This document shows positions 20,001-28,245 of a DNA stretch of 64,000 nt, piece by piece. Position 1 is the first letter of the stretch, and each line of letters starts with the position of its first letter. The notes under the pieces were generated by a model. That model worked only from the letters and a program-made list of their open reading frames with translations, had not been told where the DNA came from and made no database searches. Both the position numbers and the translations under genes were made by a program. Source of the DNA: Bacteroidales bacterium (GTDB lineage: Bacteria; Bacteroidota; Bacteroidia; Bacteroidales; F082); assembly GCA_017530365.1 (NCBI GenBank), contig JAFXMK010000014.1, forward strand, positions 56,829 to 120,828, given 5' to 3'.

Positions 20001-22720
20001 GAGAGTTCGATATCGTCAACGCACATGATGTATTGGTCGTTGCAGTTGAAGTGACGGATGGCGATGTACTTTTGACCAGCGTAGTTGCTGAGGTCAACGC
20101 TGAATTCATGCCATGTGCCAATCTTGGCACCATTGCCATCGCGTGAGGTGTTGCTGCCTTTAGCGTTGTATTCTCTTTCCTTTGCTGTCAGTGTCCATGC
20201 CTGAACTTCAGTCCAGTCGCTGGTTCCGTTGTCGGAGACAAACACACCAAAGTGGTCAGCAGGATAGCCGGCGTCGCAAGCGGCAGCCCAGAAAGTGAAG
20301 GTAGAGCCATTGGCGATGGTCACTTGTGGGGTAACGAGATAGTCATCCGGAGTGATAGCGCCGATGCCGTTGATATAGGAACCGCTGCAGATGGCATTGC
20401 TGCCGGTGCGATACCAGTCAAGAGTCATACCAGCATAATAAGTCCAAGTGGTAGGAATGTCGCTGGTTAAAGTCCAAGTTGCAGCATCGTTGTTGGCGTT
20501 GATAATTGTCCAGCCGGTAGGCATGCCGCCTTCAAAGCCTTCGGTGAAGGTGCTGGCGCTTCCGCCGCCACCGCCGCCACCAGGAGTCGGGTTGACAAAG
20601 TCGTACATTGACCAGGTGACTTTAGCTGTGGAAGGATCCAATTCTTGTGCATATACCTTATATACAGGGTTGTAAACCTCGTGGAGCTGGAAGTCAACTT
20701 TGGTTACACCGTTGTAGGCAACTTCTTGAGGAGCGCTCATGAGAGCGTTTTCGAAGCCAGCCAGGCTAGCGACGCCTCTGTGATAGGTACCGGCAGCAAC
20801 ACTGACGGAATAAGCGCCTGTAGCGTTGGTGGTGGTGGTGAATTGAACGTCGTTTTCGAATTCGTCCTTACCATAGAACTTCACTTCGACATTCTCCATA
20901 GGCTCGCCGCTGTTCAGTTCAGTGACAGTGCCTTCGAACTTGCCGTAGCCAGTGACCTGTACTTTCACATGACCGTTGTCGAAGTTGGATTCACCTTCGT
21001 CATAGACGGCAGTGACGTGGATGTCGAGACCTGGATCAACGTTGTAAGGAAGTTCGGTGAGGGTGTATTGCTTTTCGACGATGAGCTCTTCGTTAGCCTT
21101 CACGGTATCATTACCGTTCACATAGTACACGTTGAAGCCGTGGATGTTACGGTTGCCACCCTTGCCACCGCAAACGAAGGTAGTCTTGGGCAGGAAGTCG
21201 CGCTGGGTATAGCTTGCTGCCGTAGCTGAGCTGCTACTGTAACCAGAAGCGGAGCTGCCAGTGGAGTTGATGCCGTAGAAAGAGCAGGAATGATAGGTGC
21301 CTTCGACCAACTGTTCGAAACCGACGAGGAGGTTGCCTCCGGTATATGTATAAGGTGTATCGAAGATGATGTCCATTGTGGTGCCACTACCATCGATTGC
21401 TCCGGTGTAAACGACTTGGCCATCGGATGGCATGTAATAGGAGGTCATCGTGGCGTTATCAACTTCCATCAGGAAGACGTTGAAGGTAGCAGGTGCCCAT
21501 GAAGCGCAAGGAGAGCTGATATAGAATGACATGGAGGTGATTTGTCCACCTTCCATTTCTTCGATCATCTCGGCAGGATAGATCATCTCGCTGAGGGTGT
21601 AGTCATCCATCCACAAGCCATAGACAGGAATATAGCTGCTGGTGTTGGTGCCGTCGGCAACGGTAATTTCACCGGTAAATCCACCGCCGGTAGAAGCGCC
21701 TTTCCATTTTACCAAGGTGCTTTGGTCGGTGTAGATCTGTGCTTCAGTGACCTCGACATTGGTAGGAGCGGCCAGTGTGGTGGTGAAGCCGTACCAATCA
21801 CTGACGAGTTCGCTCACGTTGTTTCTGATGGAGATTCTCCAGAAGTAGTGAGTGCTGGGCACGATGTATTCGGTGACATCGAAATAGCTGGGATCAGCAG
21901 GATAGTTTTCATCGATGGCAGTCCAATCAATCAAAGTGCCAGGATAATATTCTGAACCGAATTCAATCTTATATTCAGCTGCGTTGGGGTCAGTGATCCA
22001 TTGCAGATAGACGGAACCACCGACGTTCATGGCGCCAAACTCAGGAGAAAGGAGCTCAAGTGTGGTCATTGGCACATTCGGGTCACCCATCACCCAAGGA
22101 ACGAACTCTGGGGCAGGCATGGTGCCGCCACCACCACCAGAATATGTAAAGGTGGTCTTGGGTAAAAAGTTACGTTGGTTGAATGAAACACCATCGAGAG
22201 AGCTCGAATTGGCACCAGCGCCACTAGCACCTGTTACGTTCTCTCCGAAGAAATAGACAAATTGATAAGTGCCATCAGTGATGTTGTACACACCAACAAG
22301 CAAATTGCCACCATTGTAAGTGTAAGGCGTGGTAAATGTGATTTCCATTTCACCTACACCAGAGGGAGCGGTAAGAGATCCCTCGTAAACAATCGTAGCA
22401 CCTTCAAGACCTGAATAGGCATCGAGGGAAGCTGAAGCGACTTCCTTCAAGAAAACTTGTTGGGTGCTAGTCCATCCATTCGCAGAGCCAATGCTATGCA
22501 CATAGAATTTCATGCTTGTGATGGTGCCGCCATTCATGTCGGCAAGTTCACTTGCAGGGAATACGAACTCGCTCTTCGTGTAATCATCGAAGTAGCCACC
22601 ATACATGGGGATATAACCATTGTTGGCTGTCCCGTCATGAATGGTCAGTTCGTCTGCTCTCAAGAAGCTTGTGCTTCCGAAGAGAGCTAGCATCAAAAAG
22701 AGAATAAGTTTGTTTCTCAT
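17093..22720 (-). CDS. Giant gingipain/hemagglutinin-like T9SS adhesin (1875 aa)
   Basis: Secreted paralogue of the neighbouring 2595-aa protein. The signal peptide is about residues 1-22 (MRNKLILFLMLALFGSTSFLRA). A module of about 170 residues occurs three times (about 23-195, 350-517 and 983-1152). It begins DGTxxNGYxPxYG...SE, contains GGxIxSMxFY and TPYTYNGGNLLVG, and ends QRNFLPKTTF (QRDFLPKTTF in the second copy). Between copies lie a carboxypeptidase-regulatory-like domain (586-685) and a cleaved-adhesin jelly-roll (721-913). A second regulatory-like domain (1171-1263), DUF2436 (1395-1530; GDRLWIAAANGNVGGRYDD), the shared WYYYDNG module (1572-1730) and a type A sorting domain (about 1800-1875, YPNPTSGDLHIVA ... 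VKRVVVTK) complete it. Proline/glycine linkers (PTPPTPPTPPTG) separate domains. I infer a T9SS surface adhesin; the ligand is unknown. Confidence 0.85.
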   Translation of the reverse strand: MRNKLILFLMLALFGSTSFLRADELTIHDGTANNGYIPMYGGYFDDYTKSEFVFPASELADMNGGTITSMKFYVHSIGSANGWTSTQQVFLKEVASASLDAYSGLEGATIVYEGSLTAPSGVGEMEITFTTPYTYNGGNLLVGVYNITDGTYQFVYFFGENVTGASGAGANSSSLDGVSFNQRNFLPKTTFTYSGGGGGTMPAPEFVPWVMGDPNVPMTTLELLSPEFGAMNVGGSVYLQWITDPNAAEYKIEFGSEYYPGTLIDWTAIDENYPADPSYFDVTEYIVPSTHYFWRISIRNNVSELVSDWYGFTTTLAAPTNVEVTEAQIYTDQSTLVKWKGASTGGGFTGEITVADGTNTSSYIPVYGLWMDDYTLSEMIYPAEMIEEMEGGQITSMSFYISSPCASWAPATFNVFLMEVDNATMTSYYMPSDGQVVYTGAIDGSGTTMDIIFDTPYTYTGGNLLVGFEQLVEGTYHSCSFYGINSTGSSASGYSSSSATAASYTQRDFLPKTTFVCGGKGGNRNIHGFNVYYVNGNDTVKANEELIVEKQYTLTELPYNVDPGLDIHVTAVYDEGESNFDNGHVKVQVTGYGKFEGTVTELNSGEPMENVEVKFYGKDEFENDVQFTTTTNATGAYSVSVAAGTYHRGVASLAGFENALMSAPQEVAYNGVTKVDFQLHEVYNPVYKVYAQELDPSTAKVTWSMYDFVNPTPGGGGGGGSASTFTEGFEGGMPTGWTIINANNDAATWTLTSDIPTTWTYYAGMTLDWYRTGSNAICSGSYINGIGAITPDDYLVTPQVTIANGSTFTFWAAACDAGYPADHFGVFVSDNGTSDWTEVQAWTLTAKEREYNAKGSNTSRDGNGAKIGTWHEFSVDLSNYAGQKYIAIRHFNCNDQYIMCVDDIELSVNSKANRDVAYFNLYRKAILKENDLVAEDSLKLAANLPITDTLYADFDWNNVEPGLYQYGVQAVYPGGDAKGNRDEFTVFDGTATNGYVPVYGFYCDAYLKSEMVYPATEIGEMAGGTISSMKFYAPSSPSVSWGAANFQVFMKEVSDPTISAFAGPEGGTVVYEGALSISGGEMLVEFSTPYTYNGGNLLVGFYNTVKGSYVSCTWVGQNVTGASVQGYSYDALNGVSPSQRNFLPKTTFDYVSGAGSNDNPNTDITWSNVLPKDMTTALTVNAIASTGSVEGATVTLTNLNENANFNGTIDTTGAVIFPEFRKGEYKITVALEGMESDLTETEISVWNETTITAHFTEIFAPVDNLVVSGTGFARWTDMIPAASEVAERYIVNMNDALQGETTNNFMQLNTEGLTVGETYQAKVAVIYTTGMSPWKTANFTFIGCDAVGTQVDSLWYDPIQDESMDITLNWNNGGGTPTPPTPPTPPTGDVIVKLTAPDIWQDGTGYQMLLDDTHSLYGTVIPTTGALSMNCSGNDAIYAQFSHKIPTNADGNCTTSNIVLMNTVEITIPAGTYDWCIVNPTPGDRLWIAAANGNVGGRYDDYVFEGGHIYEFTVSMYGSNDGVDVTVTGGKCLYQPNMGLMSLDNRTSSTFRGGNLGSAGVGFGNANSALTEDGNWYYYDNGINEDAIGTGGGNFWWGIMLPAGSYDGTKLTKVAAYDYMAMTGNVTIYQGGNTAPGTSLGQTNVTFTGIGDFVEFTFADPITVDPTQNLWVIFYNGSGATYPAAVCANTGDANGRWVSTDGSSWMDLASAGLSNTFMVRAYIETGGGGGAGASTYVPGKFNILVDGEVVGATNDNTFTVTATDYDEHLYEVVYVDANYNISCPMGLVIRVPLTSVGSNEIVSSIYPNPTSGDLHIVAADMVRVSVLNTLGQILFDQAVKGDELILNMARYEAGVYMINITTNNGSSVKRVVVTK

Positions 22721-22807
22721 AATTTTAATGATTTTGTTAATATGATAGTTAATTGTCGATTATGTTCTGTTTTTGCTTGTTATAGGCTATAATTAACCTT
22801 TAGCAGG

Positions 22808-22815
22808 CAAAGATA
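22808..22815 (-). promoter_or_regulatory. -7 box TATCTTTG for the 1875-aa adhesin gene
   Basis: Minus-strand TATCTTTGCC about 88 bases upstream of the ATG at 22720, preceded on that strand by a T-run. It implies an AT-rich 5' leader of about 80 bases. I see no recognised riboswitch in this leader. Confidence 0.5.
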
Positions 22816-22878
22816 AAAAAAAAACAATTACACATCAATTAATAAAAGAAACTTTTTTTTCAACAATCGGGAAAAAAT

Positions 22879-24507
22879 TCACTTTTTCAGTTCCCATGGT
22901 GCATCCAAATCGATGTCCCAACCCGATTTCACTTCCAGTAAGTCTTTGTATTCGAGGCACTTTTCTGGTAAAAAGCGCTTGTGTAAGTCGCCACTGCTCC
23001 AACGACCATTTTTATCGTTATCTATGATGGCTTTGAGCTGGTATTTCTCAGGAAGCAGCTGCCGAAACTCCAGACGCATGGTGGAATCGACGATCCGCTG
23101 CTCCATGACAGCCTTCTTGCTGTTGAGCAACTGTACGACGACCTGGGTGTTTTCAGGCGGCACCACAGTGATGAAAATGTTGCCCAGATCGGTCTCCTTG
23201 GCCCTCCGAAACTTGAGACTGATAGAGTCGTTGGTGCGACCGCGGACGCTGAAAAAGACGGAGTCTGAAAGGTTAAGGGAATAGCCCACAGAGTCGTTGC
23301 CGAAGGGCGTAATACGATACGCCATGCCATGCTCGTCAACCCGCTCAAAATGAACTGAATCAGGCAGCCTGAGGTCAATGACGGGCTCAGTGAATTTCAG
23401 CTGGAGATCGTCTCCGGGCATCAATAGCTTGTTGCGCAGGTTGTCGGCCACCTTCAATGCCTTGGTTGACTTGCCTCTGGCGGGTTTGGTGTCCTTGTAT
23501 TTCAAACTGAAAACGGTGCTTTCCTGAATGGTGTCGTATTGGATGTCCACGCGAAGACTATCCATCACCCCAGGAGTAAAATGCCAGCAGAGTGTGTCAT
23601 GATCTTTTGACCAGACTTGGATGAGTTGAAAATTATCATTTAACACACTTGTAGTCACTATGTTAGCGTTGTTAGCGGGCCTTCTAAACACAAAACGGAG
23701 CAAACCCTCATCAATAAGTTTCTTTTCCAACAACATTTGTGTTGTGTCAGTTGCTTTGAAAGCGTATAGCGTCAATTTTTGGTTTGTGGTATTGATGCTA
23801 TCATATTTGGTTGATACAACTGTGTCAAGAAAAGCCACTGTTTCGTTGGGTAGATCATAATAATAGTTGGCGTTCATGTCGTTCAAGGCGAAGACCAAAA
23901 ACGACGCGTCGGGAAGTCCATGGAAGGTGAAATTTCCGTCTTTATCCGTCTTGGTAATGAAGTCGGGAGCTTGTTGGCAGGGTAGGAGGAAAAGACTGTC
24001 GGGGTTATTGTTGGCGTCATAGAGGGTCACGAAGAGGTCGGAGGCGGGTTTTTGATCATCGGCGTTGAGCACCTTGCCGGCAAGCGTCAAGGTGTCGATA
24101 TGATCGCCAGTGGAGAAGCTATAGACGTAATCCTTGAGTTGGTTGCCTTCGTGCAGGTCTTTGATCGCGGCACCGAAATCGATGGTATAGGTGGTGTTGG
24201 GTTGCAGATCTTCCTTGAACTTGACGACCACCGTCTTGCCACTCAGCTTGATGTCGGGTTTCTCTTTTAACAAAGGTGAGATGATTACGTTTTGGTTGGC
24301 ATTGTTGAGGGTCACATACTCATCGAAGGTAAGCTCGATTTTCCTTCCGTTGAATCCAGTGCCTTGATTGGCAGGCACGGCCTCCGTCACCTTGGGCGGC
24401 GTGACATCCTTGGCGCCTCCTGTCGGCGCTACCACGTTGGCGCAAGCCGAGAGAAGCAATGCGGCTGCAAGGGCGAAGAAAACGATATGGCGACCTCGAA
24501 GAATCAT
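22879..24507 (-). CDS. Ig-like domain lipoprotein
   Basis: A 542-aa lipoprotein: the signal sequence ends in LSAC with lipidated Cys22, followed by the tract VVAPTGGAKDVTPPKV. This opening and the Big_5-like domain after it (FNGRKIELTFDEYVTL ... VVKFKEDLQPNTTYTIDFG ... YSFSTGD, about residues 55-135) are typical of a widespread Bacteroidota family. A carboxypeptidase-regulatory-like domain follows (about 140-225; KTDKDGNFTFHGLP). The rest is beta-rich and ends in a region with DNDKNGRWSSGD. The role is unknown, probably a surface or periplasmic structural lipoprotein. The ATG at 24507 lies only four bases after the -7 box, so the mRNA may be leaderless. Confidence 0.8.
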   Translation of the reverse strand: MILRGRHIVFFALAAALLLSACANVVAPTGGAKDVTPPKVTEAVPANQGTGFNGRKIELTFDEYVTLNNANQNVIISPLLKEKPDIKLSGKTVVVKFKEDLQPNTTYTIDFGAAIKDLHEGNQLKDYVYSFSTGDHIDTLTLAGKVLNADDQKPASDLFVTLYDANNNPDSLFLLPCQQAPDFITKTDKDGNFTFHGLPDASFLVFALNDMNANYYYDLPNETVAFLDTVVSTKYDSINTTNQKLTLYAFKATDTTQMLLEKKLIDEGLLRFVFRRPANNANIVTTSVLNDNFQLIQVWSKDHDTLCWHFTPGVMDSLRVDIQYDTIQESTVFSLKYKDTKPARGKSTKALKVADNLRNKLLMPGDDLQLKFTEPVIDLRLPDSVHFERVDEHGMAYRITPFGNDSVGYSLNLSDSVFFSVRGRTNDSISLKFRRAKETDLGNIFITVVPPENTQVVVQLLNSKKAVMEQRIVDSTMRLEFRQLLPEKYQLKAIIDNDKNGRWSSGDLHKRFLPEKCLEYKDLLEVKSGWDIDLDAPWELKK

Positions 24508-24511
24508 GAAG

Positions 24512-24519
24512 CAAAAATA
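24512..24519 (-). promoter_or_regulatory. -7 box TATTTTTG four bases before a start codon
   Basis: The minus strand reads TATTTTTG-CTTC-ATG. A start site at the usual distance from the box would fall at or next to the ATG of the Ig-like lipoprotein. Confidence 0.55.
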
Positions 24520-24542
24520 GATAATAATTTGAGATTATTTCT

Positions 24543-24550
24543 TAATTTTG
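24543..24550 (+). promoter_or_regulatory. -7 box TAATTTTG for aspS-pfkA
   Basis: TAATTTTGC on the plus strand, 41 bases before the aspS ATG. The leader consists of AATTCT-type short repeats. Confidence 0.55.
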
Positions 24551-24591
24551 CATTCTTAATTCTAACTCCTGAATTCTAAATTCTTAAAAAT

Positions 24592-26349
24592 ATGTATAGA
24601 ACTCATACTTGTGGCGAACTTCGTCTTGCCGACGCTGGCAAGGAAGTGACTTTGGCAGGCTGGGTCCAGCGCGTGCGCGACAAGGGTGCCCTCGTTTGGA
24701 TCGACCTCCGTGACCGCTATGGCATCACCCAACTTTTATTGGATGAAAACTCCGATCCCAAACTGGTGGAACAGGCCCGTAACTTCGGCCGTGAATACGT
24801 GATCCAAGCCAAAGGCACCGTCATCGAACGCGAATCGAAGAACCCCAAAGTGCCTACCGGCGAGATTGAAATCCGCGTGAAGGAATTTACCTTATTAAAT
24901 AAAAGCAAGACCCCTCCATTCACCATCGAAGACGTTAGCGACGGCGGCGATGACCTTCGCATGAAGTACCGCTACTTGGACATCCGTCGTAACCCCGTTC
25001 GCCAAAACCTTGAGCTGCGTCACCGCATGGCCATGTTAGTGCGCAATTATTTGAGCAACCTCAACTTCCTCGAAATCGAGACCCCGATGCTCATCAAGAG
25101 CACACCTGAAGGCGCCCGCGACTTCGTAGTGCCGAGCCGCATGAACCCCGGTGAGTTCTACGCTCTGCCGCAAAGCCCGCAGCAGTACAAGCAGCTGCTG
25201 ATGGTGGCTGGCATGGACCGCTACTTCCAAATCGTGCGCTGCTTCCGCGATGAGGACCTCCGCGCTGACCGTCAGCCCGAGTTCACGCAAATCGACTGCG
25301 AGATGTCATTTGTGGAGCAAGAGGATGTTTTGAACACCTTCGAAGGTCTGACCAAACACCTCTTTAAAGAAATGAAAGGCTTGGAATTCGACCAATTCCC
25401 GCGCATGACTTGGCATGATGCCATGAAATACTACGGCTCCGACAAGCCGGACATCCGCTTTGGGATGAAGTTCGTGGAACTCAACAATGTGGTGAAAGGC
25501 AAGGGCTTCGGCCTCTTCGACAACGCCGATTTAGTGGTCGGTATCTGCGCCGAGGGCTGCTCGGAATACACCCGCAAGCAACTCGATGCCCTAACGGAGT
25601 TCGTGAAACGTCCGCAGGTGGGTGCCGGTGGCATGGTCTATATCAAATACAACACCGATGGCTCGTTCAAGTCGTCCGTCGATAAGTTCTACACGCCTGA
25701 AGACCTGAAGGTCATCGCCGACAAGTTCGGTGCCAAGCCCGGCGACCTGATGCTCATCCTCTGCGGCGAGGCCATGAAGACCCGCGTGCAACTTAACGCA
25801 CTCCGTCTTGAGATGGGCAACCAACTCGGCCTGCGCAACCCCGATGTGTATGCCCCGTTGTGGGTCATCGACTTCCCATTGCTCGAATGGGATGAAGAGA
25901 CGCAACGCTACTACGCCATGCACCATCCTTTCACCGCACCGAAACCCAAGGATGAGGCTTTGCTTGACGACCCGACGAAGTGGGGCGACATCCGTGCCAA
26001 TGCCTACGACATCGTGATGAATGGTGTTGAGGTGGGTGGCGGCTCCATCCGTATCCACGACCGCACCTTGCAGAACAAGATGTTCCACACCCTTGGCTTC
26101 ACTGACGAGAAGGCCCAGGAGCAGTTCGGCTTCCTGATGGGCGCCTTCGAGTATGGCGCTCCGCCTCACGCTGGTCTGGCCTTCGGCTTCGACCGTCTCT
26201 GCTCGCTCTTCGGTGGCGCCGACAGCATCCGCGACTTCATCGCCTTCCCGAAGAACAACGCCGGTCGCGACGTGATGAGCGGCTCGCCCGCCCCGATTGC
26301 CCAAGAACAGTTGGATGAATTGCAAATCGCCTTAAATCTGAAATCATGA
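24592..26349 (+). CDS. aspS: Aspartyl-tRNA synthetase
   Basis: AspRS charges tRNA-Asp. The 585-aa protein is the bacterial type: N-terminal OB-fold anticodon-binding domain (about residues 1-105, with [19 protein letters not shown]), class II motif 2 ([20 protein letters not shown], about 212-231), the bacterial insertion domain and motif 3 (GLAFGFDRL, about 530-538). [19 protein letters not shown] and GGSIRIHD are also diagnostic. Length fits the family. The stop overlaps the pfkA start in an ATGA, so the two are translationally coupled. Confidence 0.97.
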   Translation: MYRTHTCGELRLADAGKEVTLAGWVQRVRDKGALVWIDLRDRYGITQLLLDENSDPKLVEQARNFGREYVIQAKGTVIERESKNPKVPTGEIEIRVKEFTLLNKSKTPPFTIEDVSDGGDDLRMKYRYLDIRRNPVRQNLELRHRMAMLVRNYLSNLNFLEIETPMLIKSTPEGARDFVVPSRMNPGEFYALPQSPQQYKQLLMVAGMDRYFQIVRCFRDEDLRADRQPEFTQIDCEMSFVEQEDVLNTFEGLTKHLFKEMKGLEFDQFPRMTWHDAMKYYGSDKPDIRFGMKFVELNNVVKGKGFGLFDNADLVVGICAEGCSEYTRKQLDALTEFVKRPQVGAGGMVYIKYNTDGSFKSSVDKFYTPEDLKVIADKFGAKPGDLMLILCGEAMKTRVQLNALRLEMGNQLGLRNPDVYAPLWVIDFPLLEWDEETQRYYAMHHPFTAPKPKDEALLDDPTKWGDIRANAYDIVMNGVEVGGGSIRIHDRTLQNKMFHTLGFTDEKAQEQFGFLMGAFEYGAPPHAGLAFGFDRLCSLFGGADSIRDFIAFPKNNAGRDVMSGSPAPIAQEQLDELQIALNLKS

Positions 26350-27440
26350 AAAGACTACTCGTATTAACTGGCGGTGGTGACTGTCCCGGATTAAATGCAG
26401 TCATTCGCGCCATCGTCAAGAGAGCCGCCCAAGAGAAAGATTGGGAAGTGCTCGGCAGCATACAAGCCTATAACGGCATCCTGTGGGAACCCACCGAGGT
26501 CGTCAGGCTGACGCCAGAGGTGGTGCGCGGCATCCACTTCCGTGGCGGCACCATCATCGAGACCACCAACAAGGGCGGCCCGTTCAGTTGGCCCGTAAAG
26601 AACAACGACGGTACTTGGACCACCGTGGATCGCTCCGACGAGATGCTCCGCAAGCTGCAATACATGGGCATCGACGCGGTCATCAGCATCGGTGGCGACG
26701 GCTCGCAGCGTATCTCACAGAAGCTCTACGAGAAGGGACTCAATATAATAGGTGTGCCCAAGACCATCGACAACGACCTCTCCATGACGGAATGCACCTT
26801 CGGTTTCCAGACCGCCGTGCAGATCGCCACCGAGGCCGTCGATAAACTGGTCACCACGGCAGCTTCGCACAACCGTGTTTTCATCCTCGAAGTCATGGGC
26901 CGCGATGCTGGCTGGATTGCCCTGCATTCTGCCATCGCCGGTGGTGCCGAGGTCTGCCTCTTGCCGGAGTTCCCCTATGACATCAACGTGGTGAAGGAAC
27001 GTCTGGAGAAGCGTTTCGACCACGACCGCGGCTTTGCCGTTATCGTGGCCTCCGAAGGTGCTCGTCCCAAAGACGGACAGCAGATCTATGAGATCAGCAC
27101 CGAGGTGGGTTACGAGAACAAGAAGCTGGGCGGCATCGGACGCGCCCTCATCAGCCAACTGAAGGCAGCCGGCTTCAAACACGACCTGCGTGAGACCATC
27201 TTGGGTCACCTGCAACGTGGCGGCGTGCCGATTGCCTACGACCGTGTGCTTTCTTCGGAGTTCGGCGTGAAAGCCTTCGAGATGGTGCTCAACGGACAGT
27301 TCGGACAGATGGTGGCTTACCATCACCCGAACCTCGTTGCGGTTCCGCTCGCCGAGGCTATCGCCAAGCCCAACTTGGTTACCATCGACAGCGACTTGGT
27401 CAATACCGCCAAAGGCGTTGACATCTCCTTGGGTATTTGA
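26346..27440 (+). CDS. pfkA: 6-phosphofructokinase
   Basis: Phosphofructokinase phosphorylates fructose-6-phosphate in glycolysis. The 364-aa protein shows [16 protein letters not shown] at the N-terminus, GGDGS at residues 116-120 and PKTIDND at 138-144 with catalytic Asp142, plus [14 protein letters not shown]. Gly119 is the residue of ATP-dependent enzymes (PPi-dependent ones have Asp), but Lys139 is the residue of PPi-dependent and group III enzymes. I therefore expect ATP use, with altered regulation possible. The C-terminal [13 protein letters not shown] motif is present. It is coupled to aspS by a 4-base overlap and ends before a strong hairpin. Confidence 0.93.
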   Translation: MKRLLVLTGGGDCPGLNAVIRAIVKRAAQEKDWEVLGSIQAYNGILWEPTEVVRLTPEVVRGIHFRGGTIIETTNKGGPFSWPVKNNDGTWTTVDRSDEMLRKLQYMGIDAVISIGGDGSQRISQKLYEKGLNIIGVPKTIDNDLSMTECTFGFQTAVQIATEAVDKLVTTAASHNRVFILEVMGRDAGWIALHSAIAGGAEVCLLPEFPYDINVVKERLEKRFDHDRGFAVIVASEGARPKDGQQIYEISTEVGYENKKLGGIGRALISQLKAAGFKHDLRETILGHLQRGGVPIAYDRVLSSEFGVKAFEMVLNGQFGQMVAYHHPNLVAVPLAEAIAKPNLVTIDSDLVNTAKGVDISLGI

Positions 27441-27456
27441 AATACGGTAAAAAGGA

Positions 27457-27521
27457 ACGGCGAATTTAACGAATTGATTTAATTTTAAAATTCGTCCAAT
27501 TCGTAAAATTCGCCGTTAAGT
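27457..27521 (+). terminator. Long inverted repeat downstream of pfkA
   Basis: 20-base arms (27457-27476 and 27497-27516; ACGGCGAATTT... pairing with ...AAATTCGCCGT) match with one mismatch and are followed by TAAGTTTTTG. A third, partial copy of the right arm (ATTCGTAAAATACGCCGT) sits at 27531-27548. It is probably a terminator built from a mobile or amplified palindromic repeat. Confidence 0.7.
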
Positions 27522-27552
27522 TTTTGTTCCATTCGTAAAATACGCCGTCTCT

Positions 27553-28206
27553 ATGAAGAATAAGTACTACGTCGTCTGGAAAGGCCGCACCCCAGGCATA
27601 TATGATAACTGGGAGGCTTGCAAAAAGGAAGTCGAAGGCTTCCAGGGGGCGTTGTACAAAGGCTTTCCCGACAGGGCTAGTGCCGAGGCGGCATACGCTC
27701 AAGGCTATGATTATGATAAGGTGAAAGGTGAGAGATTAAAGGTTAAAGGAAAAACCCCACCTTTAACTTCGCCCTTCATCGCTGTGGATGCCGCCTGTTC
27801 GGGTAATCCGGGAAAGATGGAATACCAAGGGGTGTTTGTGGCTCTTGGAGAGGAACAGCTGGTGACGACGACCTTGTTCAAGAGTCCGGTGTTCGAGCAT
27901 GGGACCAACAACATCGGTGAGTTCCTCGCCATCGTCCATGCTTTGGCTTGGCAGAAACAGAAACGGACTATGTATCCCATCTACAGCGACTCTGTCAATG
28001 CTCAGAAGTGGGTAAGGGAGAAACAATGCCGGACCAAACTGCAGCCAAATGAGAAAAACGCCTATCTTTTTGAGTTGATAGAACGTGCCGAGAAATGGCT
28101 CCGCGAGAATGAGGAGTGGATGAAGGAAAACGCCAAGACCATTCCGGTATTGAAATGGAAGACAGAAATCTGGGGAGAAATTCCAGCCGATTATGGTCGC
28201 AAATAA
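27553..28206 (+). CDS. rnhA: Ribonuclease HI with N-terminal viroplasmin domain
   Basis: This enzyme cleaves RNA in RNA-DNA hybrids. The 217-aa protein starts with the hybrid-binding/caulimovirus viroplasmin domain (KYYVVWKGRTPGIYDNWEACKKEV...GFPDRASAEAAY, about residues 4-52, split here for length). The RNase H fold follows: VDAACSGNPG (first Asp, about residue 78), NNIGEFLAIVHAL (Glu, about 120), YSDSVNAQKW (Asp, about 143) and a late Asp near EIPADYGRK. The linker (about residues 56-66, KVKGERLKVKG) is encoded by a short repeat that elsewhere in the window is intergenic (27719-27750). Confidence 0.9.
   Translation: MKNKYYVVWKGRTPGIYDNWEACKKEVEGFQGALYKGFPDRASAEAAYAQGYDYDKVKGERLKVKGKTPPLTSPFIAVDAACSGNPGKMEYQGVFVALGEEQLVTTTLFKSPVFEHGTNNIGEFLAIVHALAWQKQKRTMYPIYSDSVNAQKWVREKQCRTKLQPNEKNAYLFELIERAEKWLRENEEWMKENAKTIPVLKWKTEIWGEIPADYGRK
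27719..27750 (+). repeat. GGTGAGAGGTTAAAGG-type repeat inside rnhA
   Basis: The bases match, with few differences, the intergenic repeat at 28985-29015 and (as reverse complement) those at 45418-45457 and 45851-45887. Here the repeat is in frame and encodes the basic linker between the two RNase HI domains. Confidence 0.6.
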
Positions 28207-28215
28207 GAAAAACAT

Positions 28216-28223
28216 TATCTTTG
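28216..28223 (+). promoter_or_regulatory. -7 box TATCTTTG for the zinc-ribbon protein gene
   Basis: TATCTTTGC 22 bases before the ATG at 28246, in the 39-base gap after rnhA. Confidence 0.6.
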
Positions 28224-28245
28224 CGTTTTAATCCCCTGACGGAAA

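Noticed and set aside
22721-22878. Riboswitch or small RNA in the 158-base gap upstream of the 1875-aa adhesin gene
   Set aside because: The sequence is AT-rich with no stable stem-loop or recognised aptamer; only a -7 box and leader can be supported.
25591-26325. Open frame of 244 codons on the minus strand inside aspS
   Set aside because: Antisense shadow of aspS caused by its codon bias; no signal, motif or start context supports it.
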